Source: a bacterium (GTDB lineage Bacteria; Spirochaetota; Spirochaetia; JABEVK01). Taken from it: DNA of 17,279 nucleotides. The stretch lies in contig JAJXVP010000040.1 of the NCBI GenBank assembly GCA_021782055.1, forward strand, positions 1 through 17,279, written 5' to 3'. Both the position numbers and the translations under genes were made by a program. This document shows, in pieces, positions 1 through 9,200 of this stretch. The notes under the pieces are model-generated. The model was not told where the DNA came from. It did not search any database and saw only the letters and a program-made list of their open reading frames with translations. Every line of letters begins with the position of its first letter. Position 1 is the first letter of the stretch.

Positions 1-1
1 A

Positions 2-321
2 GGGGATTGGCTGTTTCAGCTAGCCGGAAAAGATCTGAAGCAGCCTTCTGACTTGTGGCTTGTTTTAGGGGCGAGGTTCCACCACGAAGTGTTGACCTGG
101 AGCGGATTTGTTGGAGGTACGGAGGCCAGTGGCGAGCTGGTAGCCTCCTTCTGATGAAAGCGACCCCTGGCGAGCCTTCTCTTGGGGACAGGAATCACGT
201 CGTTCGCTGGGTAGGGCCAGGGGAAGTGCCTTTTGAGCTTCCCGCTCCTTGGACCTGGGGCAACACAGGAGCCCTCTTTGCTGTCGGCGGCCGACAACCG
301 CCTCACACCCCGCGAGCGTGA
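2..321 (+). pseudogene. Out-of-frame coding remnant upstream of a LuxR-type domain
   Basis: Two open stretches look protein-like but lie in different frames. The frame starting at base 2 is open from the window edge to a double stop TGATGA at 152-157 and contains WLVLGARFHHEVLTWSGF. The frame starting at base 1 is open through the region after about 150 to a stop at 319-321 and contains RNHVVRWVGPGEVPFELP. The LuxR-type HTH that follows is back in the first of these frames. One lost base near 100-150 and one gained base near 230-290 would join all three pieces into one regulator whose start lies left of the window. I do not recognise the N-terminal domain. A decayed gene, assembly indels, or an unrelated upstream gene end are all possible. 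Confidence 0.35.
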
Positions 322-493
322 AATTCTCGAATACCTCGCCGATGGTTGGAGCAACTCTGAAATCGCTGATCGGCTAGAGCTGAGCCTTAGAACGGTCAAG
401 TTTCATCTCGAAAGCCTTTTTCGCAAATTGGGGGTGAAACGACGGACCGAAGCTGTCCGTGAGGGTTGGCGTTTAGGACTCTTGACAGTTTAA
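233..493 (+). CDS. LuxR/GerE-type HTH domain protein, probably the C-terminal part of a larger regulator
   Basis: The product carries a typical LuxR/GerE helix-turn-helix over about residues 23-80. It has the LTPREREILEYLADGWSN start, then SEIADRLELSLRTVKFHL with the recognition helix, and LFRKLGVKRRTEAV at the end. Proteins of this type bind promoter DNA as dimers and normally have an N-terminal sensing or receiver domain. Here only a 22-residue linker precedes the HTH when translation starts at the TTG at 233, which has a weak AGGGG at 219-223. The upstream coding signal is in another frame, so this is more likely the tail of a longer, frame-disrupted gene than a free-standing small regulator. 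The HTH itself is intact. It ends in TAA, 144 bp from the end of the convergent helicase gene. Confidence 0.65.
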   Translation: MSFPLLGPGATQEPSLLSAADNRLTPREREILEYLADGWSNSEIADRLELSLRTVKFHLESLFRKLGVKRRTEAVREGWRLGLLTV

Positions 494-637
494 GTCGGCT
501 CATCCAAACAACTCCCTTGGCCAAACAGCCCAGAGACCGCCTAAGAAAAAAATAGGGTTATCCTTTATAAATAGATCGTTGGGGTTTCCAGCCCCGCCTT
601 ATCGGCTTGATTAACCGCAAAACACACGTCCGTCTCC

Positions 638-2644
638 CTATGGGTGCATCTTCTTTTTGAGACTCGCCATCAGGTCTTCCCAATCTTCTTCGGTAACCTC
701 TTCTTGCTGGGTTTCGGACTCTTGTAAAAGTTCCGTCGGAAGTTCTTCAAGAAAGGGGCTAGGGGTAGGGTGAAAGGTTTCTTTTAAAGTTCTTCGGGTG
801 CGGCAAACGGTAAGGTAGAGCTTTTCCCGAGCCCGCGTAATGGCGACGTAGAATAATCGTCGTTCTTCTTCAAGAACCTCTGGGCCTTCGGCTAAGCTTT
901 TTTCATGGGGCATAATTTTATCTTCGACCCCTACCACAAAAACAACTTTAAACTCTAAGCCCTTCGAGGCGTGAATGGTCATCAGGCTGACGGCACCTTT
1001 TTCCTCACGGTCATTGAGGTCGTCTCGGGTGATGAGCGTGATTCTATTTAAAAACGACCCCAGGTCTGGACGGGAATTATCGGGGTCTGTTTCCCAATCT
1101 TCTAAGAATTTTAAAAGGCTTTCGATATTTTGAGTCTTCCAGCGAAAGGCTTTATCGCTTTTGGCATTCTCGAGGGCCAAATGCTCATAATACCCGGCTT
1201 CTTCGAGCAGTTCACGAGCATTGGGCGCCATTTTTACCCGAGGTCTTCGGCTACGGGCCCGGTACTCTTCGATGAGTTCCATAAAGGCGGCCAAGTCGGC
1301 GCGGGTCTCGTCAGGCACTCCCGACTGTTGCGTGACCAGAATATCTTTCAGCGCATCAAAGTGACAGACCCCTTTGGCGCGTGAAACCGCGACCAAAAGC
1401 TCTAAAAATTGACGGCCAGCCCCACGGCGGGGAGTGTTGAGAATGCGCAAAAAGTTAACATCGTCAGAGGGGTTTACGATAAGTCGTAGGTAGGCGATGA
1501 CATCTTTCACTTCTTTACGTTGAAAAAAGCTTGTGCCGCCCGAGACTTTGTACGGAATGTTCTGGTGAAGAAGGGCCATTTCGAGGTGCTTGGTAAGACT
1601 GTTTGTTCGTACAAGGATGCCAAAGTCATCGTAGGTGCGATTTTCTCGAAACCGTAAGGTTTTTATGGTTTCGGCGATAAAACGGGCTTCGTCGGTTTCG
1701 TCAACGGGGTGAATGACTTCAATGGATTTGCCACCTTCGGTGGGGGTCCACAAAGCCTTTTCTTTTCGGTTAGTATTGTGAACGATCAACGCATTGGCGG
1801 CGGCAAGAATAATGCCCGTCGAGCGGTAGTTTTGCTCCAACTTGATTTCTTTGCGTTCGGGAAAGTGTCGTTCAAAAAGGACAATGTTTTCAAAGTTGGC
1901 CCCTCGCCACGAGTAAATACTCTGGTCGTCGTCCCCAACGACGCAAAGGTTGCGATGTTCGTCGGCCAAAAGACGAACGATCTCGAATTGGCTAATTGAA
2001 GTATCTTGAAACTCATCGACAAGAATATAGCGATAGCGTTTGCGGTACGAGTCTAGAATCTCGGGGTGGGTCGAGAACATTTCGATCGGTTTCATAATCA
2101 AGTCATCGAAGTCAACCGCATTGTAGAGGAGTAAGTGTTCGCCGTATTCTCGATAGAGTTCTCGGTACTCAGACGGTTCCCCCTCCCAGCCCCGGCGCCC
2201 TGTTTTGATCGCTGAAAAGAGTTGAGCGACAGCGGGCAGGTCTTTGCTTTCCCAAACTTGTCCGAGTTCATGGGCGCAATTTTTAAGTAGGGTGAGACAA
2301 TCTTCGGTGTCGTAGATGGTAAAGTTGTCTCGGTAACCCAAGACTGCGCCGCTTTCTCGAAGAACTTGAACGCCAAACGCGTGAAAGGTCGACACCGTAA
2401 GGTTCGTGAGTTTGCGTCCTGTCAGCTCTTTGACACGCTGTTCCATCTCACGAGCGGCTTTGTTGGTGAAGGTGAGGGCCAGAATTGCATTTTGGGGAAT
2501 ATGTTCTTCTAACATCTGAGCGATCCGGTAGGTGATCACCCGTGTTTTTCCACTGCCGGCTCCGGCGATAATCAGTAATGGACCATGGAGAGTATGAACA
2601 GCTTCGTATTGTTCAGGGTTCAAATCAGGAGGTGAAGAAGGCAT
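638..2644 (-). CDS. rep: Rep/UvrD-type ATP-dependent DNA helicase (superfamily 1A)
   Basis: A 668-residue 3'-5' SF1A helicase that unwinds DNA using ATP, in replication restart or repair. All core motifs are present: Walker A AGAGSGKT (27-34), Ia LALTFTNKAA (55-64), STFHAFG (85-91), Walker B VDEFQDT (209-215), motif III VVGDDDQSIYSWRGA (235-249), motif IV LEQNYRST, motif V TIHASKGLEF and motif VI FYVAITRAREKL. The length (E. coli Rep is 673), the KVSGGTSFFQRKEVKD segment and the SPFLEELP tail fit Rep better than UvrD or PcrA, which are longer at the C-terminus. With only one such gene in view, PcrA/UvrD-like roles cannot be excluded. The gene is transcribed divergently from the 2744 gene, with 99 bp between starts, and has a modest AAAGG ribosome site before its ATG. 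No disruption is seen. Confidence 0.95.
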   Translation of the reverse strand: MPSSPPDLNPEQYEAVHTLHGPLLIIAGAGSGKTRVITYRIAQMLEEHIPQNAILALTFTNKAAREMEQRVKELTGRKLTNLTVSTFHAFGVQVLRESGAVLGYRDNFTIYDTEDCLTLLKNCAHELGQVWESKDLPAVAQLFSAIKTGRRGWEGEPSEYRELYREYGEHLLLYNAVDFDDLIMKPIEMFSTHPEILDSYRKRYRYILVDEFQDTSISQFEIVRLLADEHRNLCVVGDDDQSIYSWRGANFENIVLFERHFPERKEIKLEQNYRSTGIILAAANALIVHNTNRKEKALWTPTEGGKSIEVIHPVDETDEARFIAETIKTLRFRENRTYDDFGILVRTNSLTKHLEMALLHQNIPYKVSGGTSFFQRKEVKDVIAYLRLIVNPSDDVNFLRILNTPRRGAGRQFLELLVAVSRAKGVCHFDALKDILVTQQSGVPDETRADLAAFMELIEEYRARSRRPRVKMAPNARELLEEAGYYEHLALENAKSDKAFRWKTQNIESLLKFLEDWETDPDNSRPDLGSFLNRITLITRDDLNDREEKGAVSLMTIHASKGLEFKVVFVVGVEDKIMPHEKSLAEGPEVLEEERRLFYVAITRAREKLYLTVCRTRRTLKETFHPTPSPFLEELPTELLQESETQQEEVTEEDWEDLMASLKKKMHP

Positions 2645-2727
2645 GGCCTTTAAATTAACCGCGACAGCAAGTTTGGTCTAGCAAGGCAAAGTTGATCTGG
2701 CCAATAAACAGAAAAAACGGTACTATC

Positions 2728-2737
2728 AGGAGGGGAG
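2728..2737 (+). promoter_or_regulatory. Strong ribosome binding site of the 2744 gene
   Basis: AGGAGGGGAG lies 6 bases before the ATG at 2744. It fixes the start of the 570-residue protein and argues against alternative starts. The surrounding 99-bp gap between divergent starts has no convincing promoter. Confidence 0.75.
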
Positions 2738-2743
2738 CGTGGC

Positions 2744-4456
2744 ATGTCGGAGGTCTTTCAAAGGCTCGTCAAAACTTTGTCTCATGAGGAACGTCGAGAT
2801 TTGCTCAAGAGGCTCACCGCAAGTCCTGAGCCAGACTCTTTGGCCCCTCCGCCTGTTGAAACCGAGCCAGAATGGGAAGAAGTCTATCAATCTTACAGCC
2901 TTTGGCGAAAATTCCTTTTGTGGCTCAAAAAGTTCTTTCGTGCCACCGATCTGGCGACCATAGTTCAAGAGCAGGTTTTGGCTGACCTGGCGACGCGCTT
3001 AGAGCGACAATGCCCAGGCTTTTTTCATCTGCGTCTTAAAATGGTGCTCACTCCGTTTTACCGAGAACTCGAGCATCTGTTTTTAGCCCTCAACCCTTTT
3101 CGGGAGCCGTTTCGAACCGCTTTCGGGGAACGGAAAAATGAATTTGTCGCTTTTTGGATTGCTCTTGAAATTCCCGAGTGGCAAGAAATCTTGAATGCCC
3201 TGTCCGATTTTGCGACTTTAGAGTCTCAGCATCCCGAACGTCCGGTCAAAGAAATTAAGGCGATTGTCGATGGTGATTTTCGCAATTTGCTGGATTCTTT
3301 GCCGCCGGACCGTAAAAAACGCCTCAATGAAAGTCTCAAGGCTCTCGCAGCTTTTAGAGCACTGTGTCAGCTTCCCGCAGACAAACTGCTGTCACCGTTT
3401 CAACTTTTGTCAGTTAATGGACAGCCCAGCAATGCGCTTTTGACAGAACTACAGGAAGACTTGGTAGAGTTGGCGAAACGCCTCGATGCTCTCAAAGCCT
3501 CGGTGCCGGAACCCGTTCTGGAAGCTCTTTTTCTTTTTCACAACGGGGATACCTTTAACTCGCCCGATGTTGACGTCGAAACCCCGCTAGCAGCATTCCT
3601 CGACCAGGCTCACTACGCCTGGGGCGCCGTCCGGGACTTTCATCAGCGTGTCCCTCTGGCAAAGCTTTGCGCCTGGCTTCAAGGAAACCCCTCGTGGGTA
3701 CCCTCGAGTAGTCTGGCTCCTGTGGATGAATGGGTCACGTTATATCGACGCTTTTGGCAGAATAGGCTAGATGCTGCGTTTGAAGTTTTTGTTCGTCAAC
3801 GAAAGGTCAGAATTGTCGTCAGTGAAGCTTGTCGTTTTTTAGAAGTCACCCCCGATGAGTTTGGCAAAGACCCCTTTTACCCTCCGATTTTTCCAGGGCG
3901 CCTCCCCACTCGTGGCGAGCAAACTCTCGAATTCTTGCGTCTTTTTCTTGAACGGATTTTTATTCCCAAAATGAACCCGACGTTAAAGATTGTTCTTTTG
4001 GAAGGGGATTTTTATAAACGTCACAACCGAACTACTTTTACGGATTGCTACAATACCCTTCTTCAAATTCCCGATCAACTGGCGGCCTTTCAGCGCCGTT
4101 TCGGTCCTGACGGAGAATGGGGTCAGCGTTTACAGACTATCCGCCAAGAGGGCAGTGAAGATATCCTTGTACCCCTGATAAAAGAAATCTTCCTTTCTGC
4201 CGGTGATTGGGTTGAAGCGTTCCTGTCGCCTGCTTTGGCTGTTTTTACAACCTTTCAAGAAGTGCTGGAAGGCTTGGTCAAAGGCGATACAGGTGGTCGG
4301 TTTGACACCTTGGCCAACATGAACCTTATAGGTGGCAAACCCACAGGGGTTTTGCGCCGCGAATTAGAATCTGTAACACGCCGGTGGGAGAAATTCCTTC
4401 AGCTCATTCAAGATTTTGAACAGATCGATTCCCTCCAGGTAGTTCGCGATAATTGA
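2744..4456 (+). CDS. Uncharacterised spirochaete protein, DUF5312-like
   Basis: A 570-residue protein without a signal peptide or clear membrane-spanning segment, so probably cytoplasmic. It opens with a helix of the form LVKTLSHEERRDLLKRL, then a Pro/Glu-rich linker (about 29-46), then an aromatic and basic amphipathic stretch SLWRKFLLWLKKFFRATD at about 51-68 that could touch a membrane or a partner. The rest is mostly predicted helix, rich in Leu, Phe and Trp, with no nucleotide-binding or catalytic motif that I can see. From memory the opening and general layout match DUF5312, a family of unknown function in spirochaetes, some of whose members sit by argS. That assignment needs a profile search. 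Its stop overlaps the possible TTG start of argS by 3 bases, suggesting coupled translation. The start is set by AGGAGGGG at 2728-2735. Confidence 0.8.
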   Translation: MSEVFQRLVKTLSHEERRDLLKRLTASPEPDSLAPPPVETEPEWEEVYQSYSLWRKFLLWLKKFFRATDLATIVQEQVLADLATRLERQCPGFFHLRLKMVLTPFYRELEHLFLALNPFREPFRTAFGERKNEFVAFWIALEIPEWQEILNALSDFATLESQHPERPVKEIKAIVDGDFRNLLDSLPPDRKKRLNESLKALAAFRALCQLPADKLLSPFQLLSVNGQPSNALLTELQEDLVELAKRLDALKASVPEPVLEALFLFHNGDTFNSPDVDVETPLAAFLDQAHYAWGAVRDFHQRVPLAKLCAWLQGNPSWVPSSSLAPVDEWVTLYRRFWQNRLDAAFEVFVRQRKVRIVVSEACRFLEVTPDEFGKDPFYPPIFPGRLPTRGEQTLEFLRLFLERIFIPKMNPTLKIVLLEGDFYKRHNRTTFTDCYNTLLQIPDQLAAFQRRFGPDGEWGQRLQTIRQEGSEDILVPLIKEIFLSAGDWVEAFLSPALAVFTTFQEVLEGLVKGDTGGRFDTLANMNLIGGKPTGVLRRELESVTRRWEKFLQLIQDFEQIDSLQVVRDN

Positions 4457-6237
4457 CGTCCTCGAGGTTTTCTGTTTTACTTAGCGATCACATGAACCAC
4501 CTAGAGGATGCTTGGCAAGCCCGCGTACAAGCGGTTTTGAGTACGCTTCAACCTTCTTTGTCTCCTGACCAAATTCCCCCTGTGGTAGCGGAACGACCGC
4601 CCCGGCCTGATATGGGGGACCTAGCTTTTCCTATGTTTGCCTATGCCAAATTGCTCAGGCAAGCTCCTCCCGTCCTTGCGAAAGCCGTTGCCGCGAAGTT
4701 AGTCGGGCCGGGCAAGGTTGTAGCCCTTGGACCTTACGTCAATGTTCACTATGCGCGTTCAGAGGTAATTCGTGAAGTTCTTGAGTCCGTTCGCCATTCA
4801 GGACAAGCTTATGGGACCTCTCAGCGTTTGGCAGGTCAGCATATCATGCTGGAATTTTCATCGCCCAACACCAACAAGCCGCTCCATTTAGGACATTTGC
4901 GCAACAATACCCTTGGTGAAGCTGTTTCGCGCCTCTTAAAAGCCGCTGGTGCGGAAGTCCGTAAGGTCAATCTTGTTAACGATCGTGGCGTTCATATCTG
5001 TAAATCGATGTTGGCGTATCAAAAGTTTGGTGAGGGGGTAACTCCCGAGCAAGCCGGACGAAAAAGTGACCACTTTGTGGGAGACTTTTACGTCAAGTTT
5101 GCCCAATGGGCAGCTACCGATGATACTGCCGAGGCTCAAGCCCAAGAGCTGTTGCGCCTGTGGGAAGCCCAGGATCCGGCAACCCGTGAGCTCTGGGCAA
5201 CCATGAACCGTTGGGCGGTTGAGGGCATTCTTAAAACCTACGAGCGGACGGGGATTCATTTTGATGCTATTTATTATGAAAGTCAGACGTATCAGCTCGG
5301 AAAAGAAGAAATTGCCCGAGGCTTAGAAAAAGGTGTCTTTAGCCGGCGTGCCGACGGAGCTGTTGTTGTAGACCTCCCCTGGAAAAACTCGCCCGACGAT
5401 GAGGCTAACGCACAGAAGGTTCTCTTACGAGCGGATGGAACCTCCATCTACTTGACTCAGGACATCGGGACCGCTATTTCACGACATAAGGATTGGCCCT
5501 TTGATCAACTGATTTATGTCGTAGCCAATGAACAAGATTATCACTTTAAAGTTCTGTTTTATGTTTTGGGTCTCTTAGGGCAGACTTGGGCCCAGAATTT
5601 ATTTCATCTGTCGTACGGCATGGTCAATTTACCCGAGGGGCGGATGAAAAGCCGCGAGGGAACCGTTGTTGACGCAGATAATTTAATTACAGAACTACGC
5701 GACGGTGCTATCGGCGAAATTCAAGCCAAAGGTCGTGAAGAAGAGGTCGACGGCCTTGAGGCAACGGCAGAGGCCATTGCTCTGGGTGCGCTTCACTATT
5801 ATCTCTTGCAGGCAACGCCCACCAAGGACATGATTTTTAACCCTGAAGAGAGCCTTTCGTTCAATGGAAACACCGGGCCTTACCTTCAGTACACGGGGGC
5901 TCGGCTGTCTTCGATGCTCCGCAAAGCCCAAGAAAACCCCCCTCAGGCTGACTTTAGCCCTGAATGTCTGACCGCTGACGAGGAATGGGAGTTGGTGAAG
6001 CTAATAGCGGATTTTCCCGTGGTGGTCGAACGTGCCGCTTTAGCCAAGGATCCTAGCTCAGTTGCGGCTTTTCTTTATGATGTTGCCAAGGCGTTTAGCC
6101 GGTTTTATCATGATTGTCCGATTCTTACAGCCGAGGCTGAAATCTCGGCAAGCCGTTTGGCGTTGTCCGAAGCGGTATTAACTGTTCTCAAGAACGGTTT
6201 TGAACTTTTGAACATTCCTTTTCTGCGCAGCATGTGA
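4453..6237 (+). CDS. argS: Arginyl-tRNA synthetase
   Basis: A cytoplasmic class I aminoacyl-tRNA synthetase that charges tRNA-Arg with arginine. Read from the TTG at 4453 it is 594 residues (E. coli 577). The N-terminal additional domain covers about 15-120. The HIGH-type motif is HLGH at 145-148 within SSPNTNKPLHLGHLRNNT. The KMSKS equivalent is MKSRE at 398-402 within GRMKSREGTVVD. The C-terminal DALR-type anticodon-binding domain includes NTGPYLQYTGARLSSML. The start is uncertain: TTG at 4453 overlaps the upstream stop but has only a distant AGG, whereas ATG at 4492 gives the more usual MNHLEDAWQARV opening (581 residues) but has no visible ribosome site. The gene is co-oriented with gltB, with its last codons overlapping a possible GTG of that gene. 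Confidence 0.97.
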   Translation: MTSSRFSVLLSDHMNHLEDAWQARVQAVLSTLQPSLSPDQIPPVVAERPPRPDMGDLAFPMFAYAKLLRQAPPVLAKAVAAKLVGPGKVVALGPYVNVHYARSEVIREVLESVRHSGQAYGTSQRLAGQHIMLEFSSPNTNKPLHLGHLRNNTLGEAVSRLLKAAGAEVRKVNLVNDRGVHICKSMLAYQKFGEGVTPEQAGRKSDHFVGDFYVKFAQWAATDDTAEAQAQELLRLWEAQDPATRELWATMNRWAVEGILKTYERTGIHFDAIYYESQTYQLGKEEIARGLEKGVFSRRADGAVVVDLPWKNSPDDEANAQKVLLRADGTSIYLTQDIGTAISRHKDWPFDQLIYVVANEQDYHFKVLFYVLGLLGQTWAQNLFHLSYGMVNLPEGRMKSREGTVVDADNLITELRDGAIGEIQAKGREEEVDGLEATAEAIALGALHYYLLQATPTKDMIFNPEESLSFNGNTGPYLQYTGARLSSMLRKAQENPPQADFSPECLTADEEWELVKLIADFPVVVERAALAKDPSSVAAFLYDVAKAFSRFYHDCPILTAEAEISASRLALSEAVLTVLKNGFELLNIPFLRSM

Positions 6238-6242
6238 GGAGT

Positions 6243-6251
6243 AAAGGGGGA
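6243..6251 (+). promoter_or_regulatory. Ribosome binding site deciding the gltB start
   Basis: AAAGGGGGA ends 3 bases before the ATG at 6255. It favours that ATG over an in-frame GTG at 6234, which overlaps the argS stop and would place this site inside the coding region. Confidence 0.65.
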
Positions 6252-6254
6252 TTT

Positions 6255-9200
6255 ATGGCCATGGTCAAACGGCCCGAGGCTTGGGGATTATATGAGCCGC
6301 AGTTTGAAAAAGATTCTTGCGGTGTAGGATTTTTAGCCCATATTAAGGGCAAACGGAGTCATAAGATCCTCGAAGACGCTTCGGGAATCCTTTGCCGTAT
6401 GGATCACCGCGGTGCGCGCGGCGCAGAAATCAATACCGGGGATGGTGCAGGAATTCTAACAGCCCTTCCTGTCAAGTTTTTGTCAAAAGTTGCCTCCCAA
6501 GCCAGGATTTCGTTGGGTGCTGAGGGGACTTGGGCAGCTGGTAACGTCTTTTTGCCCAAAAATGACCAAGAACGAGCCGCTTGTAAGAAACAACTCGAAG
6601 CAATCGTCACACAAAAAGGACAAAAGTTCTTAGGTTGGCGCCGTCTGCCCACAGTGGACGAAGGTTTGGGGCCGACCGCTTTGGCTTCTGAACCCGTCGT
6701 TGAAACCCTCTTTGTTGGCGCCGCTCCTGGGCTATCGGCTGATGAATTCGACCGTAAGCTCTTTCTTATTCGAAAAATGGCGGTTCACGCCCTGCGAGGC
6801 CGTTCCGGACTCGATCAAGACTCTTTCTTTTATGTATGTTCGCTGTCAACCAGAATCATGGTCTATAAGGGTATGTTAACCCCTGACCAGGTTTGGAGTT
6901 ATTACCAAAAGGACCTTTCTGATCCCGACTACGAAACGCATTTGGCCATGGTGCACAGCCGCTTTTCAACCAATACCTTCCCCTCATGGGACCGCGCGCA
7001 ACCTTTGCGTTATATGAGTCACAACGGTGAAATCAACACCCTGCGGGGAAACGTCAACAAAATGTTTGCCCGTCAAGAGTCTTTGGCTAATGACCTGTTT
7101 GGTGCAGAACTAAAAGACGCTTTTCCGATTGTTGAGCCGGATTTGTCTGACTCAGGGTGTTTTGACAACGTTTTGGAACTTTTGACGTTGTCGGGGCGTA
7201 CCCTGCCCGAAGCTGTCATGATGATGATTCCCGAAGCTTGGCAGAACCATGGGGCCATGGAACCAGCGAAAAAGGCTTTCTATAAGTATCATAGCGCGAT
7301 GATGGAACCCTGGGATGGTCCCGCTAGTATCGCGTTTACCGATGGCCGCTTTATCGGAGCCGTTCTTGACCGAAACGGGCTACGGCCCAGCCGCTTTTAC
7401 GTTACCAACGATGATGTCGTTATTATGGCAAGCGAAGTCGGCGTCATTGAGGTGCCCGAAGCGCAAATTCGGCAAAAAGGGCGACTTCAACCCGGAAAGA
7501 TGTTCTTGGTCAACTTTGAAGAAGGCCGGATTGTCGATGACAATGAACTAAAAACCAAAATTGCGGGACAGCGACCTTACGCCGATTGGATTAAAGCTCA
7601 AGAAATTAAACTTTCGGATTTGTCGTCAAAAGTTGAGCCGCATGGGTATGACGAGGCCACGGTCGATGTACGACGAAGAGCGTTCGGTTACACCTACGAG
7701 CACCAAGAGATGGTTCTTAAGCCGATGGTCGAAACGAGCCAAGAGGCTTTGGGTTCGATGGGTAACGATGCACCGTTGGCGGTTCTTTCCGAAAAGCCAC
7801 GCCTTCCCTATGAATATTTTAAACAGCTGTTTGCCCAGGTGACCAACCCTCCTATCGATTCGATCCGTGAAGAGATCGTCATGAGTTTGGAAAGCTTTAT
7901 TGGCCCCGAGAAAAACTTATTGTCCACGACTCCCGAGCATGCCCACCGTTTGCTCTTGCCTAACCCTATCCTGACCAATGAACAAATGGCAGCCCTCAAG
8001 CATATTGACCGCAAGGGCTGGAAAACTAAGATTCTTGATGCAACCTTCGCCAAAGCAGAGGGCGAAGCTGGTCTGGAAAAGGCGTTGGACCGGTTGGCGT
8101 CCGAGGCTGAAAAAGCGTTGGATGAAGGCTACGCCCTTTTGGTGCTTTCTGATCGTGCCGTGTCGGCCGAGCGTGTTCCCGTTTCTGCCCTGCTTGCCGT
8201 AGGAACAGTGCATCATCACTTGATTCGCCTGGAACGCCGTAACCAGATCGGTCTGCTAGTTGAATCGGGCGAGCCTCGCGAGGTGCATCACTTCTGCTTG
8301 TTAACCGGCTATGGCGCGGATGCCGTTAACCCTTACCTGGCGTTTGAAGTGATGTGGCGTATGGCCCGCGACGACTTTTTTGATAAACCCTATAGTGACG
8401 AAGAAATTGTGGCTCACTACCTCAAGGCCGTGGCCAAGGGTATGCGCAAAGTCTTCGGAAAAATGGGAATTTCGACCTTAGAATCCTATAAAGGTGCCCA
8501 GATTTTTGAAGCGGTGGGCTTAGATGAGTCGGTGATTCGCAAATCTTTTGCGGGTACTGCCAGTCGAATAAAAGGTGCGGGCTATGACGTTCTGGGCCGC
8601 GAGGCTCTTGACCGTCACCGCATGGGGTGGCCTGAAGGGAACGCCCCGGTTTATGACCGTTTCTATTCGCCGGGAGACTACCACTACCGCTACGGTGGCG
8701 AAAAACACATGTGGGACCCTGAATCCATTGCCGATCTTCAGAGAGCGGTCTGGCAACAGGACCCTGCGGCCTGGGCTCGTTTTAGTGCCCGTCAAGCTGA
8801 ACGGTCTGCTCAACAAGCCACCCTGCATGGTCTTTTGTCCTTTAAAAAGGGAACTCCGATCCCGGTATCAGAAGTCGAACCGGCTTCTGAGATTGTGAAG
8901 CGGTTTGTGACCGGCGCTATGAGTTACGGTTCAATTTCGAAAGAGGCCCATGAAACTCTGGCCATTGCCATGAACCGCTTGGGCGGAAAGTCCAACACCG
9001 GTGAAGGGGGAGAGGATCCTGCACGGTTCGAACGACTCCCCAACGGGGATTCCAAGCGTTCTGCCATCAAGCAGGTTGCCTCGGGGCGGTTTGGCGTCAC
9101 AATTCACTATTTGACCAATGCCGACGAAATTCAAATTAAAATGGCTCAAGGTGCCAAACCCGGCGAAGGTGGCGAGTTACCAGGACATAAAGTCGATGAA

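Noticed and set aside
551..600. Terminator hairpins in the gap after the LuxR-type gene (AGGGTTATCCT; GGGG...CCCC)
   Set aside because: The stems are only 3-4 bp and no T tract follows on either strand.
2692..2726. Promoter TTGATC...TACTAT before the 2744 gene
   Set aside because: The spacing is 23 bp, too long for a sigma-70 promoter, and no better pair was found in the gap.
6234..6254. GTG start of GltB overlapping the argS stop
   Set aside because: The ribosome site AAAGGGGGA would be internal; ATG 6255 is well placed. Not fully excluded.
7808..8219. Antisense open frames within gltB
   Set aside because: They mirror the strongly conserved gltB coding frame, have no family resemblance and no ribosome sites; the same holds for other antisense frames in rep, argS and gltD.
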